Translations under genes and position numbers: made by a program | Shown: one piece after another, positions 35,583 to 45,013 of the stretch | How positions within the stretch are numbered: the stretch's first letter is position 1 | Layout: each line of letters opens with the position of its first letter | Notes under the pieces: model-generated | Told to the model about the DNA's origin: nothing | Seen by the model: only the letters and a program-made list of their open reading frames with translations | Databases searched by the model: none | Source: Bacteroidales bacterium | Lineage (GTDB): Bacteria > Bacteroidota > Bacteroidia > Bacteroidales > UBA932 | Reading direction: 5' to 3' | NCBI GenBank assembly: GCA_017447265.1 | Contig: JAFSOA010000001.1 | Coordinates: 186,001 to 250,000, forward strand | DNA length: 64,000 nucleotides

Positions 35583-37262
35583 ATGAACAGAAGAGACTTC
35601 CTCCGGGCGTCTGCGCTGGGCGCAGCGGCGCTCGGACTGAGCGGCATGACCGGCTGCAAGGTCACGACGCGGCATTCCTTCGACACCATCATCAAGAACG
35701 GCGTCATCTATGCCGGTGACGGCAAGCCGCCGGTTGAAGGTGACATCGCCATCCGCGACGGCAGGATCGCCGCGATCGGTAAGGATCTCGGCAGCCAGGC
35801 GGAGCATGTGCTGGATGCCGGCGGACGGGTCGTGTCGCCGGGCTTCATCGACATCCACACCCACACCGACACCAACCTGTTCGACGCGCCCAGGGGCGAC
35901 AGCCGCATCTACCAGGGCATCACGACCGATCTGGGCGGCAATTGCGGCTACTGCCCCTTCGTTTACAGTGACGAAGCCTGGGAGAGCCGCAAGGACCGGC
36001 CCCGCCACGGAGGTCCGGCCTGGCGCGACATCGACGGCTTCTACCAGCGCCTGACGGAAAACAAGATCGGCATCAACTACGCCAGCCTGGTGGGCCATGG
36101 CGACGTGCGGGAAGCTGTGGTCGGCCCTTACAACGTGAAGGCCGGCGACGAAGAGCTCAAACGGATGTGCGCCGTGCTCGACCACCAGCTGGAACTGGGT
36201 GCCATCGGCCTCTCCTACGGGTTGGAATACGCCCCGGGCTGCTACTGCGACACGCGGGAGATGGTGGAGCTCAACAAGATCGTCCGGAAGCACAACGCTC
36301 TCTATACCATCCACATGCGCAACGAAGACGACCACGTGCTCGAAGCCATGGACGAGGCCATCGCGGCCGCCCGCCTGTCCGGCGCCCGGCTCGAAATCTC
36401 GCACCTCAAGGCGCAGAACCCGGCCAACTTCGACAAGATCGACGAAATGCTGGGCAAGATCGACGCCGCCCGTGCCGAAGGCATCGACATCGCATTCGAC
36501 CGCTATCCCTACACGGCCTTCTCCACCGGCTTCACGTCGTTCATTCCCATTGAGTTGCGCGACGGAACCTCCGATGACATCTACGCCCGTCTCAACGACA
36601 GGGCGACTTGCGAGAAGATCAAGAAATACGCCTATAGCCGCCTGGAGCGCTTCGGCGGGCCGCAACAGGTGGTCGTCGCCGGCTGCAACGATCCGGCCAA
36701 CGCCGTCTATGCCGGCAAGAACCTGGCGGAATGCTGCCGGCTCTCCGGCATGGACGAGTGGGAGATGATCCGCTACCTACTGATCTCGGAAAAGCTGGAG
36801 GTCAACCAGGCCACCTTCGCCATGAAAGAGGACAATCTCAAGAAGATTTACGCGCATCCGCTGTCGATGCCGGCCTCCGACGGCAGCGTCTACTCACCGG
36901 AGGGCGTACTGGGCAAGGAGCTGCCCCATCCTCGTTCCTACGGCACCTTCCCGCGTTTCTTCGAAAAGTTCGTCCGGGAAGACAAGGTGCTCGACCTGGC
37001 CACGGCCATCTGGAAATGCACCGGCCTGCCGGCTTCGCGCATGAAGCTCAGGGAGCGCGGCCTCCTCGTGCCGGGCTACGCCGCCGACATCACGGTCTTC
37101 GATCCGCAGACCATCGCCGACCGCTCGACCTACGCCCGGCCGCACCAGTTCCCCGCCGGCATCGCACACGTCTTCGTCAACGGCGTCCATACCATCAAGG
37201 AAGGCGCTCATACAGGCGCCCTCTCCGGTATCGTCCTGGGCAACGACCAGCTGAGCCGCTGA
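35583..37262 (+). CDS. D-aminoacylase-like amidohydrolase with Tat/lipoprotein signal
   Basis: A 559-residue amidohydrolase-superfamily protein of the N-acyl-D-amino-acid deacylase type. The N-terminus MNRRDFLRASALGAAALG is a twin-arginine signal followed by GMTGC (Cys25), so it looks like a Tat-exported, possibly lipidated, enzyme. The metal motif HxH lies in GFIDIHTHTDTN; later blocks are YGLEYAPGCYCDTREM, EISHLKAQNPANFDK and AFDRYPYTAFSTGF, with a C-terminal RERGLLVPGYAADITVFDP. The exact substrate (acyl-D-amino acid, dipeptide or hydantoin-like) cannot be fixed. The ATG is 1 nt after the apbE stop, so the two are co-transcribed. Confidence 0.87.
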   Translation: MNRRDFLRASALGAAALGLSGMTGCKVTTRHSFDTIIKNGVIYAGDGKPPVEGDIAIRDGRIAAIGKDLGSQAEHVLDAGGRVVSPGFIDIHTHTDTNLFDAPRGDSRIYQGITTDLGGNCGYCPFVYSDEAWESRKDRPRHGGPAWRDIDGFYQRLTENKIGINYASLVGHGDVREAVVGPYNVKAGDEELKRMCAVLDHQLELGAIGLSYGLEYAPGCYCDTREMVELNKIVRKHNALYTIHMRNEDDHVLEAMDEAIAAARLSGARLEISHLKAQNPANFDKIDEMLGKIDAARAEGIDIAFDRYPYTAFSTGFTSFIPIELRDGTSDDIYARLNDRATCEKIKKYAYSRLERFGGPQQVVVAGCNDPANAVYAGKNLAECCRLSGMDEWEMIRYLLISEKLEVNQATFAMKEDNLKKIYAHPLSMPASDGSVYSPEGVLGKELPHPRSYGTFPRFFEKFVREDKVLDLATAIWKCTGLPASRMKLRERGLLVPGYAADITVFDPQTIADRSTYARPHQFPAGIAHVFVNGVHTIKEGAHTGALSGIVLGNDQLSR

Positions 37263-37328
37263 CAGGTGCCCGATTCGGGGCCTCGGCAAAATGCACAGGG
37301 AGAAGTGGCGGCGATTCGGTTTTTTATG

Positions 37329-37336
37329 TATCTTTG
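37329..37336 (+). promoter_or_regulatory. -7 box of the SPOR lipoprotein gene
   Basis: TATCTTTG, 18 nt before the ATG at 37355; a T run lies at the -33 position but no exact TTTG. Confidence 0.65.
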
Positions 37337-37354
37337 TAAGATAAAAAGCACTAC

Positions 37355-37945
37355 ATGAAAAAGTTCGCAATATTTGTCGCGCCGCTGGTCATGGCGCTGG
37401 TTTTGTGCACGGGATGCGATTTCATCCGTGCTTCCCTCGGCAAGCCTACGTCCAAAGACCTGGTCAAGATCAGTGACGAACTGAAGGCCCGCGAGCAGTA
37501 TCTGCGCGACAGTGTCGCCGCCGTCCGTGCCGCCGGGGTTACGCTGCCCGAAGTCCCGGCTTCTTCCGCAACGGCCACGACACCCACGACACCCACGACT
37601 CCCACGGCCCAGCCTGCGCAGCCTGCCGCCCGGCCCACGCAAGCTCCTCAGCCCGCTCACCCCGCCGTGCAACCCGCTGCACAGGCCGGCCAGTCGCTCA
37701 AGCGCTATTACGCCGTTGCCGGGGCTTTCAAGAACCCGGAGGGAGCCCGCCAGTATGTCGACAAGCTGGAAGAAAAGGGCCTGCCCGTCCACCTCTTCGA
37801 TTTCAAGAGCGGCCTGACGGTGGTCTGCCTGGAAGGGCACGACGTCTTGGCGGATGCGCAGCGTGACGTGGCTGTACTCAAGGAACTCAAGCTCTCGGGT
37901 TCCGATCCCTGGATCTACAATACGAAACAAAATCTCCACAAATAA
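37355..37945 (+). CDS. SPOR-domain lipoprotein
   Basis: A 196-residue exported protein with a putative lipobox ending at Cys21 (VLCTGC). A short helical segment (about 35-60) is followed by a Pro/Thr/Ala-rich linker (about 65-110, with repeated TTPTTPT and QPAQPAA). The C-terminal SPOR domain (about 117-190) starts [20 protein letters not shown] and includes [24 protein letters not shown] domains bind denuded peptidoglycan at division sites, so a cell-wall or division role is likely. gcvT follows 2 nt after the stop. Confidence 0.88.
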   Translation: MKKFAIFVAPLVMALVLCTGCDFIRASLGKPTSKDLVKISDELKAREQYLRDSVAAVRAAGVTLPEVPASSATATTPTTPTTPTAQPAQPAARPTQAPQPAHPAVQPAAQAGQSLKRYYAVAGAFKNPEGARQYVDKLEEKGLPVHLFDFKSGLTVVCLEGHDVLADAQRDVAVLKELKLSGSDPWIYNTKQNLHK

Positions 37946-37947
37946 AC

Positions 37948-39054
37948 ATGAAGAATACCGTATTCACAGAAAAGCACATCGCGCTGGGCGCGAAGATGGC
38001 TCCGTTTGCCGGCTACAACATGCCGATCCAATACAAAGGTATCAACGAAGAACACGCTTGCGTCCGCGAGAAAGTGGGCGTCTTCGACGTCTCCCACATG
38101 GGTGAAATCTGGGTGAAAGGCCCGAAGGCCCTGCCCTTCCTGCAGTATGTTTCTTCCAACGATGCCTCGGTCCTCTTCCCGGGCAAGGCCCAGTATACCT
38201 GCTTCCCCAACGGCAAGGGCGGCATTGTCGACGATTTCATCGTCTACTGCTTCAGCACCGAGAAATACCTGCTGGCCGTCAATGCAGCCAACATCGAGAA
38301 AGACTGGAACCACCTCTGCGCCGTCGCTCCGAAATTTGGCCTGGCCGTCGGCAAAGACCTTGTGAACGCCTCCGACCAGACCTGCCAGCTGGCCATCCAG
38401 GGCCCCAGGGCCATGGAGGTCATGCAGAAGCTCTGCAAGGAAGACGTTCTCTTCATGGAGTATTATACCTTCAAGCAGATCGAAGTGGCCGGCATTCCCG
38501 ATGCCATCCTTTCCACCACCGGCTACACTGGCAGCGGCGGATGCGAAGTCTACGTGCCCAACGAATACGGCGACCAGCTCTGGAAGGCGGTCTTCGAAGC
38601 CGGCGAGCCTTTCGGCATCCAGCCGATCGGCCTGGGCGCCCGCGACACCCTGCGTCTCGAGATGGGCTTCTGCCTCTATGGCAACGACATTGACGACACC
38701 ACCTCTCCGCTGGAGGCCGGCCTGGGCTGGATTACCAAGTTCAACGACGTGAAGGGCGACTTCATCGACAAGCAGTATCTGCTCGACCAGAAGGCGGCCG
38801 GCCTGACCCGCAAGCTCGTAGGCTTCGAGCTCGTGGACCGCGGCATCGCCCGTCACGAGATGCCCATCTGCGATGCCGAAGGCAAGCAGATCGGCCATGT
38901 GACCTCCGGCACCATGGGCCCGACGGTGAAGAAAGCGATTGGCATGGGTTATGTAGATGTACCGTTCAACAAAGTCGGCTCTGAAATCTACATCGAGATC
39001 CGTGGCAAACTGCTGAAGGCCGTTGTGGTGAAGATGCCGTTCTACCAGAAATAA
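37948..39054 (+). CDS. gcvT: Glycine cleavage system T protein (aminomethyltransferase)
   Basis: A 368-residue folate-dependent aminomethyltransferase that releases ammonia and transfers the one-carbon unit of glycine to tetrahydrofolate. The family blocks are [20 protein letters not shown], then [23 protein letters not shown], the [20 protein letters not shown] block, and a C-terminal [20 protein letters not shown]. The length is typical. The gcvH and gcvP partners are not in the window. It sits 2 nt after the SPOR lipoprotein gene and abuts the M28 peptidase gene. Confidence 0.95.
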   Translation: MKNTVFTEKHIALGAKMAPFAGYNMPIQYKGINEEHACVREKVGVFDVSHMGEIWVKGPKALPFLQYVSSNDASVLFPGKAQYTCFPNGKGGIVDDFIVYCFSTEKYLLAVNAANIEKDWNHLCAVAPKFGLAVGKDLVNASDQTCQLAIQGPRAMEVMQKLCKEDVLFMEYYTFKQIEVAGIPDAILSTTGYTGSGGCEVYVPNEYGDQLWKAVFEAGEPFGIQPIGLGARDTLRLEMGFCLYGNDIDDTTSPLEAGLGWITKFNDVKGDFIDKQYLLDQKAAGLTRKLVGFELVDRGIARHEMPICDAEGKQIGHVTSGTMGPTVKKAIGMGYVDVPFNKVGSEIYIEIRGKLLKAVVVKMPFYQK

Positions 39055-40371
39055 TTGAAGAAAAGACGGATCATAACCATCCTGCTGATATTCTGTGCGG
39101 CAAGCCTTGCCGCACAGAATTTTGCTGTTACGCCTGCCCTGCAGCGGCATGTGGCTTTCCTTTGTGACGAAGAGCAGGAAGGCCGCAAGGCCGGCAGCGA
39201 TGGCGAACGGGCGGTGGCCCGCTACCTGCACGCGGCGCTGGAAGAGGCCGGCGTGCTGATGCTGACCGATTCACTGGGACAGGACTTCACCATCACCCGG
39301 CCCGAAGGGGACATCCACTCCCAGAATATCCTGGGCATTGTGCAGGGCGCCGATCCCGCGCTCCGCGACGAATATGTGGTGGTGGGAGCACGCTATGACC
39401 ATATCGGCACCCATGTCCTGATGGTCGACGGCGAGCCCGTGGTCCAGCTCTATCCCGGGGCGGACCGCAATGCTTCAGGGGTGGCGATGCTCATCGAGCT
39501 GGCCCGCCTCGTGGCGGAGTATCAGGGGCTTTTCCGCCGTTCCATCATCTTCGTGGGCTTCGGGGCTGGCGAGGAGGGCATGGCCGGCGCCTGGTATTTT
39601 GTCAACCGTGCCTTCGAGCAGATCGGCAGCGTCAAGGCGATGATCGACCTGGACTGCCTGGGCCGCGGCGGCTTCGACCATCCGCTGACCGTCTTCTCCC
39701 AGCTTCGCGGCAAGGATTTCGACTACCTGCTCGACAAGACCGCCGAGCAGCCTGTGGTCCGGCTGCCGGAAATCGCGCGCGGCGAACTGCCCGCCTCCGA
39801 TTATCTGCCCTTCTACGAGCGCAAAATTCCCGTGTTCTGGTTTTCGACCGGTACGGCCCGTGAACATCGCACCATCAAGGATACCCCGCGCCTGCTCGAC
39901 TGGTCATCGATGGAGATCAACTGCAATTATCTCTACCATTTTCTGATGATCGTGGCCGACATCGACGAAATCTCCTCGGAGAACGCCGACCCGGAGAAGC
40001 GGGCTGCGCGCGCGGAGCGGGTCTATGCCGTATCCGACTGCGACGTGCGTCCCCAGTTCTTCCACTCGAACGAGCGCCACTTCCTCCAGAGCTGGGTATA
40101 CAAGTACCTCAAGTATCCGGAACGGGCCATCGAGCAGAAGCTGCAGGGCCAGGTCCTGGTGAGCTTCATCATCGAGAAGGACGGCTCCGTGACGAACGTC
40201 GAGGTGGAGCACGGCCTCGATGACATGCTCGACGACGAGGCTGTCCGGGTGATCTCCATTTCCCCGAAATGGATTCCCGGCCAGATCAAGGGAAAAAAGG
40301 TCCGGACACGGATGGTCATTCCTGTCGAATTCCGCTTGGCATCAAAGTGGGACATAGGTTTGAAAAAATAA
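39055..40371 (+). CDS. M28-family aminopeptidase fused to a TonB C-terminal domain, TTG start
   Basis: A 438-residue exported protein. The start is TTG at 39055, directly after the gcvT TAA, giving signal peptide [20 protein letters not shown]. The M28 zinc-peptidase domain (about 25-300) has [29 protein letters not shown] and [19 protein letters not shown]. The C-terminal domain (about 345-430) is TonB_C-like: [20 protein letters not shown], then [14 protein letters not shown]. Fusion of an enzyme to TonB_C is seen in Bacteroidetes, but its purpose is unclear. Residues that normally bind the second zinc were not verified one by one. Confidence 0.82.
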   Translation: MKKRRIITILLIFCAASLAAQNFAVTPALQRHVAFLCDEEQEGRKAGSDGERAVARYLHAALEEAGVLMLTDSLGQDFTITRPEGDIHSQNILGIVQGADPALRDEYVVVGARYDHIGTHVLMVDGEPVVQLYPGADRNASGVAMLIELARLVAEYQGLFRRSIIFVGFGAGEEGMAGAWYFVNRAFEQIGSVKAMIDLDCLGRGGFDHPLTVFSQLRGKDFDYLLDKTAEQPVVRLPEIARGELPASDYLPFYERKIPVFWFSTGTAREHRTIKDTPRLLDWSSMEINCNYLYHFLMIVADIDEISSENADPEKRAARAERVYAVSDCDVRPQFFHSNERHFLQSWVYKYLKYPERAIEQKLQGQVLVSFIIEKDGSVTNVEVEHGLDDMLDDEAVRVISISPKWIPGQIKGKKVRTRMVIPVEFRLASKWDIGLKK

Positions 40372-40372
40372 C

Positions 40373-40380
40373 TATCTTTG
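40373..40380 (+). promoter_or_regulatory. -7 box of leuS
   Basis: TATCTTTG lies 1 nt after the M28 peptidase stop and 35 nt before the leuS ATG. A TTTG at 40359-40362 is too close to be a normal -33 box. Confidence 0.6.
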
Positions 40381-40415
40381 CGCCAAATTTCATAAAAAGG
40401 CGCAATTTTTTTTCC

Positions 40416-43127
40416 ATGGAATACAACTTCGTCGACATTGAGAAGCGTTGGCAGGCCTATTGGGCTGAGCATCATACCTTCGCGGCCGAGACCGATCCCT
40501 CCCGTCCCAAGTATTACGTTCTGGACATGTTCCCGTATCCTTCGGGAGCCGGTCTTCATGTAGGCCATCCGCTGGGCTATATCGCCAGCGACATCTACAG
40601 CCGCTACAAACGCCTCAAGGGCTTCAACGTGCTGCACCCGATGGGCTACGACGCCTTCGGCCTCCCCGCCGAGCAGTACGCCATCCAGACGGGCAAACAT
40701 CCGGCGGAGACCACGGAAAAGAATATCGCCCGCTACCGGCAGCAGATGGACCGCATCGGCTTCTCCTACGACTGGTCGCGCGAAGTCCGCACCTGCGATC
40801 CGAAATACTACAAATGGACGCAGTGGGCTTTCCTGGAGATGTTCAACCACTGGTACAACCCCGAGACCGACAAGGCCGAGCCTATCGACACGCTGATCGC
40901 GCGTTTCAAGGCGGAAGGCCGCTGGGACGGACTCAGCGAGAAGGAACAGTCCGACCTGCTGATGCAGTACCGCATCGCCTACCTGGGCGAGACTTCGGTG
41001 AACTGGTGCCCGCAGCTGGGTACCGTGCTGGCCAACGATGAGGTGAAGGAAGGCTATTCCGTGCGCGGCGGCTTCCCTGTCGAGCAGAAGAAGATGAAGC
41101 AGTGGCAGCTGCGCGTGAGCGCCTACGCCGAGCGCCTGCTGGCCGACCTGGAGCAGCTCGACTGGACCGACTCCCTCAAGGAGATGCAGCGCAACTGGAT
41201 CGGCAAGAGCCAGGGCGCCGAGATGGTGTTCCATGTGTTCAACGGCACGCAGGAATACGAGATGACCATCTTCACCACCCGCGCCGATACCATCTACGGT
41301 GTCACCTTCATGGTCCTGGCGCCTGAGAGCGAATGGGTCGAAAAACTCACCACGCCGGAGCAGAAAGAGGCCGTGGACGCCTATCTGCTGCAGGCCAAGA
41401 AAAAGACCGAGCGCGAGCGCATCGCCGAGACCCGCAAGGTGACAGGCGTGTTCTCGGGTTCCTATGCTATCAACCCCCTCACGGGCGACAAGGTCCCCGT
41501 GTGGATTTCAGAATATGTGCTGGCCGGCTACGGTACCGGCGCCATCATGGCCGTTCCGGCGCATGACAGCCGCGACTACGCCTTCGCCAGGACCTTCAAC
41601 CTGCCCATCGTTCCGCTGATCGAGGGCTGCGACGTATCCGAGGCTAGCTTCGACGCCAAGGAAGGCATCATGTGCAACTCCGGCTTCCTGACAGGCATGA
41701 CCGTCAAGGAGGCCATTCCGGCCGCCATCGACTACATCGAGGCGAAAGGCCTCGGCCGCCGCAAGGTCAATTACCGCCTGCGTGACGCCATCTTCTCGCG
41801 CCAGCGCTACTGGGGCGAGCCTTTCCCGATCTACTACAAGGACGGCATTCCGTGCGCGATGCCCTTCGACCAGCTGCCGCTGGAGCTCCCCGTGGTCGAC
41901 AAGTTCCTCCCTATGGAAACAGGTGAACCGCCGCTGGCCCGTGCCAAGGACTGGACCTACCAGGGTTATCCCGTCGAGACCAGCACCATGCCCGGCTTTG
42001 CCGGCAGCAGCGCGTATTATCTGCGCTACATGGATCCGCACAACGACCAGGCCCTGGTCAGCCCCGAGGCAGACCGGTACTGGCGCAACGTGGACTTGTA
42101 CATCGGCGGCACCGAGCACGCCACGGGCCACCTCATCTACTCCCGTTTCTGGAACAAGTTCCTTTACGACCTGGGTCTGGTCTGCGAGCCCGAGCCGTTC
42201 AAGAAGCTCATCAACCAGGGCATGATCCAGGGACAGAGCAAGTTCGTCTATCGCATCAAGAACACCAATACCTTCGTGTCTTATGGCCTCAAGGACCAGT
42301 ACGGCACGACCGAGATCCACGTGGACGTCAACATCGTCTCCGGCGACCGGCTCGACACCGAAGCCTTCCGCCGCTGGATGCCCGATTTCGCCTCCGCTGA
42401 ATTCATCCTGGAAGACGGCGAATACATCTGCGGCAGTGCCGTCGAGAAGATGAGCAAGTCGATGTTCAACGTGGTCAACCCTGACCAGGTCTGCGAGCGC
42501 TACGGCGCCGATACCCTCCGCATGTATGAGATGTTCCTTGGCCCGCTTGAGCAGAGCAAACCCTGGGACACCAAGGGCATCGACGGCGTGCACCGCTTCC
42601 TCCGCCGCTTCTGGAAGCTCTTCTTCGACCGCGACGATTTCAACGTGAGCGAAGAGAAAGCTACGCCGGCCGAACTCAAGGTGCTGCACAAGCTTATCGG
42701 CAAGGCGCAGGACGACATCGAGCACTTCTCGTTCAACACCACGGTGAGCGCTTTCATGATCGCCGTGGGCGACCTGGCCGACCTCCAATGCAACAAACGC
42801 GAGATTCTGGAGCCGCTGCTGATCGTGCTCAGCCCCTTCGCCCCGCATATCTGCGAAGAGCTCTGGCAGAAGCTCGGCCATGCCGAGAGCATCAGTTTTG
42901 CCAGCTATCCGGAATATGTGGCCGCCTACACGGTGGAAGACAACGTGAAGTATCCGGTCCAGTTCAACGGCAAGATGCGTTTCCTGCTCGAACTGCCCAA
43001 GAGCCTGGGCCGCGAGGAAGTGGAAGCTGCCGTGCGTTCCGCCGCCGAAACCGAAAAATACCTGCAGGGCGCTGCGATCCGCAAGGTGATCGTCATCCCC
43101 GGTAAAATCATCAATATCGTCTGTTAA
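40416..43127 (+). CDS. leuS: Leucyl-tRNA synthetase
   Basis: A 903-residue class I synthetase. The ATG at 40416 ([16 protein letters not shown]) is used; the longer frame begins in the preceding gene. The HIGH motif is in [13 protein letters not shown] and KMSKS is in [16 protein letters not shown]. The CP1 editing domain is present, with [14 protein letters not shown] and [13 protein letters not shown], so proofreading of mischarged tRNA is expected. The long insert around residues 620-670 ([18 protein letters not shown]) matches a Bacteroidetes-type extension. The stop TAA overlaps the yitT ATG by one base (TAATG). Confidence 0.96.
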   Translation: MEYNFVDIEKRWQAYWAEHHTFAAETDPSRPKYYVLDMFPYPSGAGLHVGHPLGYIASDIYSRYKRLKGFNVLHPMGYDAFGLPAEQYAIQTGKHPAETTEKNIARYRQQMDRIGFSYDWSREVRTCDPKYYKWTQWAFLEMFNHWYNPETDKAEPIDTLIARFKAEGRWDGLSEKEQSDLLMQYRIAYLGETSVNWCPQLGTVLANDEVKEGYSVRGGFPVEQKKMKQWQLRVSAYAERLLADLEQLDWTDSLKEMQRNWIGKSQGAEMVFHVFNGTQEYEMTIFTTRADTIYGVTFMVLAPESEWVEKLTTPEQKEAVDAYLLQAKKKTERERIAETRKVTGVFSGSYAINPLTGDKVPVWISEYVLAGYGTGAIMAVPAHDSRDYAFARTFNLPIVPLIEGCDVSEASFDAKEGIMCNSGFLTGMTVKEAIPAAIDYIEAKGLGRRKVNYRLRDAIFSRQRYWGEPFPIYYKDGIPCAMPFDQLPLELPVVDKFLPMETGEPPLARAKDWTYQGYPVETSTMPGFAGSSAYYLRYMDPHNDQALVSPEADRYWRNVDLYIGGTEHATGHLIYSRFWNKFLYDLGLVCEPEPFKKLINQGMIQGQSKFVYRIKNTNTFVSYGLKDQYGTTEIHVDVNIVSGDRLDTEAFRRWMPDFASAEFILEDGEYICGSAVEKMSKSMFNVVNPDQVCERYGADTLRMYEMFLGPLEQSKPWDTKGIDGVHRFLRRFWKLFFDRDDFNVSEEKATPAELKVLHKLIGKAQDDIEHFSFNTTVSAFMIAVGDLADLQCNKREILEPLLIVLSPFAPHICEELWQKLGHAESISFASYPEYVAAYTVEDNVKYPVQFNGKMRFLLELPKSLGREEVEAAVRSAAETEKYLQGAAIRKVIVIPGKIINIVC

Positions 43128-44023
43128 TGGAAAAGAACAAGGTTCTGGCGACGCTCAAGTCCTACGCCATCATCACCCTCGGCCTCATCTTCTACGTACT
43201 GGCATGGGTGGTCTTCATCATTCCCCATCAGCTGGTCGGTGGCGGCGTGACCGGTATCTCGGCCGTGATCCAGTACTGCACCGGCTTCAACGTGAGCTAC
43301 TCTTTCTTCATCATCAACGCCGTCCTGCTCCTGATCGCCCTCAAGGTGCTGGGCCCGTCGTTCGGTGTGAAGACGATTTATGCCATGGTCGTCACCACGC
43401 TGCTGCTGCGTTTCATGCCCTTCATCATCCCGGAGGAGTTTATCCGCATCATCGCGTTGGAAAACGGCAAGCTGCTCAGCGTCATGATCGGCGGTACGAT
43501 TTCCGCCCTGGGCATCTCGCTCACCTTTTCGCAGGGCGGCAGTTCCGGCGGAACCGATATCATTGCCTTGATGATTACAAAATACCGCGCCATTTCACCC
43601 GGAAAGATCCTGCTTTTCCTCGACATATTCATCATCGGTTCTTCCCTCATCGTTCCCACGGAAGGCAGCTGGGGCGTGCGTGTGGCCAATTTGATGTACG
43701 GCTATGTAATGGCCGGCGTCTTCAGCGTGGCCCTCGACCTGTTCGTGTCCGGTTCCAAGCAGTCGGTGCAAATCTTTATTTTTTCGAAAAAGTATGAAAA
43801 GATTGCAGACCGGATTACAGGCGACGTACATCGCGGCGTAACCGCGCTGGAAGGGAAAGGCTGGTATACCAAGACGGAGTCCACCGTCCTGATGGTCGTG
43901 GCCCGCAAACCCGAGCTCAAACTTCTGCTGAACTTGATCAAGGAGGAGGATCCGCAGGCTTTCATCTCCGTGGGCAGTGTCTCCGGCGTGTACGGATCCG
44001 GCTTCGACGCAATCAAGAAATAA
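43127..44023 (+). CDS. YitT-family membrane protein (DUF2179)
   Basis: A 298-residue protein with five or six N-terminal membrane helices (from IITLGLIFYVLAWVVFIIP to NLMYGYVMAGVFSVALDLFV) and a conserved loop FSQGGSSGGTDIIALMITKY. The C-terminal cytosolic DUF2179 domain (about 215-295) contains GVTALEGKGWYTKTESTVLM. The family is widespread, and transport is suspected but unproven. It is translationally coupled to leuS (TAATG). Confidence 0.88.
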   Translation: MEKNKVLATLKSYAIITLGLIFYVLAWVVFIIPHQLVGGGVTGISAVIQYCTGFNVSYSFFIINAVLLLIALKVLGPSFGVKTIYAMVVTTLLLRFMPFIIPEEFIRIIALENGKLLSVMIGGTISALGISLTFSQGGSSGGTDIIALMITKYRAISPGKILLFLDIFIIGSSLIVPTEGSWGVRVANLMYGYVMAGVFSVALDLFVSGSKQSVQIFIFSKKYEKIADRITGDVHRGVTALEGKGWYTKTESTVLMVVARKPELKLLLNLIKEEDPQAFISVGSVSGVYGSGFDAIKK

Positions 44024-44054
44024 ATCCGATTTTTTCAGTATAGGCCGGTTATAT

Positions 44055-44074
44055 GCCGGAACGGCCATTCCGGC
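44055..44074. other. Inverted repeat upstream of the AraC-type pair
   Basis: GCCGGAA (44055-44061) and TTCCGGC (44068-44074) with a 6-nt spacer lie about 40-60 nt before the ATG of the first AraC-type gene. No T tract follows, so an operator is as plausible as a weak terminator of yitT. Confidence 0.35.
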
Positions 44075-44112
44075 CGATTTGTTCGTAGCTTCGTATACAA
44101 AACGACGGAACT

Positions 44113-44670
44113 ATGAATACGTATGTCCTCCTGATCGCTTACCTGCCCCTGCTCGTGGGGCTGGTATTTCTGGTTGTTTTCCTGCGCCGGCGTCATCTCA
44201 CGCACAAGGCCGGGCCCGTGAAAACGGTCAAAGATTATCCCATGCAGGACCGGGCCATTCCCCATGCAGACCGGATGCTGGAAGATCCGGGCCCGAGCCT
44301 GAAAGATTCTGACATGGAAGAGTTGCGGGACCGGCTCTGCAATGTGCTGGAGCGCGAGAAACTCTACCTGAACCCCGACATCCGCGTCGGTGACCTCGCC
44401 GAGCGGCTCTACACCAACAAAAGCTATCTGGCCCAGACCATCAAGCTGAAGATGGGCAAAAATTTCTGCCAGCTGGTCCATTATTACCGTGTCCGCGAGG
44501 CCATGCGCCTCTATGCCCAGAACCCCGAACTGACCATCACTCAGCTGTGTCGCAGGGTCGGTTTCAACTCGATGACCACGTTCAATACGGCCTTCGGGAG
44601 GAACACCGGATTCACGCCCGCCGAGTGGTGCAAAGAGTTTCGCAAAAGAAATGAGGCGAAAGCAGTTTGA
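44113..44670 (+). CDS. Membrane-anchored AraC-type HTH protein
   Basis: A 185-residue protein with one N-terminal membrane helix (VLLIAYLPLLVGLVFLVVFL, residues about 5-24) followed by basic RRRH. After a short linker, the C-terminal AraC-type double helix-turn-helix domain follows (about 75-180), with VGDLAERLYTNKSYLAQTIK, the second-helix block ITQLCRRVGFNSMTTFNTAF and GFTPAEWCKEF. A membrane-bound AraC protein with almost no periplasmic part is unusual; the helix may sense membrane state or hold the regulator at the envelope (inference). It overlaps the next gene by 20 nt in a different frame. Confidence 0.82.
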   Translation: MNTYVLLIAYLPLLVGLVFLVVFLRRRHLTHKAGPVKTVKDYPMQDRAIPHADRMLEDPGPSLKDSDMEELRDRLCNVLEREKLYLNPDIRVGDLAERLYTNKSYLAQTIKLKMGKNFCQLVHYYRVREAMRLYAQNPELTITQLCRRVGFNSMTTFNTAFGRNTGFTPAEWCKEFRKRNEAKAV

Positions 44671-45013
44671 TGCGGACGGCACGTATGCAAAGATGACGAA
44701 ACTGATGCTCGAGAAGCAACTGTACCTGCGCCGCAGCCTGAGCCGGGAAGACCTGGCCCGGGAGGTGCTGACCAACCGGACGTACATCACGCGTGCGCTG
44801 AAAGGGCGGGGGCTCAGTTTCCCGCAGTTCGTCAATTCGTTCCGTGCAGCCCATGCCATCGGATTGATGGCGGAAGGCCGCTATTCCGACGCCACGCCCG
44901 ACGAGATCGCGTTCCTGAGCGGTTTTTCGAGTGCCGACACCATGAACCGCTACATCAAAAAAAGCGCAGGCTTGACGGCCTGCGCTCTCAGGGCACGGAT
45001 GGCGGGCGGTTAG
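44651..45013 (+). CDS. Stand-alone AraC-type HTH protein
   Basis: A 120-residue protein almost wholly made of a diverged AraC-type DNA-binding domain, related to the C-terminal part of the preceding gene: EKQLYLRRSLSREDLAREVL, TNRTYITRALKG, FPQFVNSFRAAHA and FLSGFSSADTMNRYIKKSAG. The overlap with the previous gene (20 nt) and shared domain suggest a tandem duplication and coupled translation. The stop overlaps the aspA stop on the other strand by 2 nt, and the last 18 codons or so contain the aspA terminator. Confidence 0.72.
   Translation: MRRKQFDADGTYAKMTKLMLEKQLYLRRSLSREDLAREVLTNRTYITRALKGRGLSFPQFVNSFRAAHAIGLMAEGRYSDATPDEIAFLSGFSSADTMNRYIKKSAGLTACALRARMAGG
44957..44986 (-). terminator. 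Intrinsic terminator of aspA, inside the convergent AraC-type gene
   Basis: Read on the minus strand: stem AGCGCAGGC (44986-44978)/GCCTGCGCT (44971-44963) with a 6-nt loop, followed by seven T residues (44963-44957). It starts 23 nt after the aspA stop. On the plus strand no T run follows the stem, so it should act in one direction only. Confidence 0.88.
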
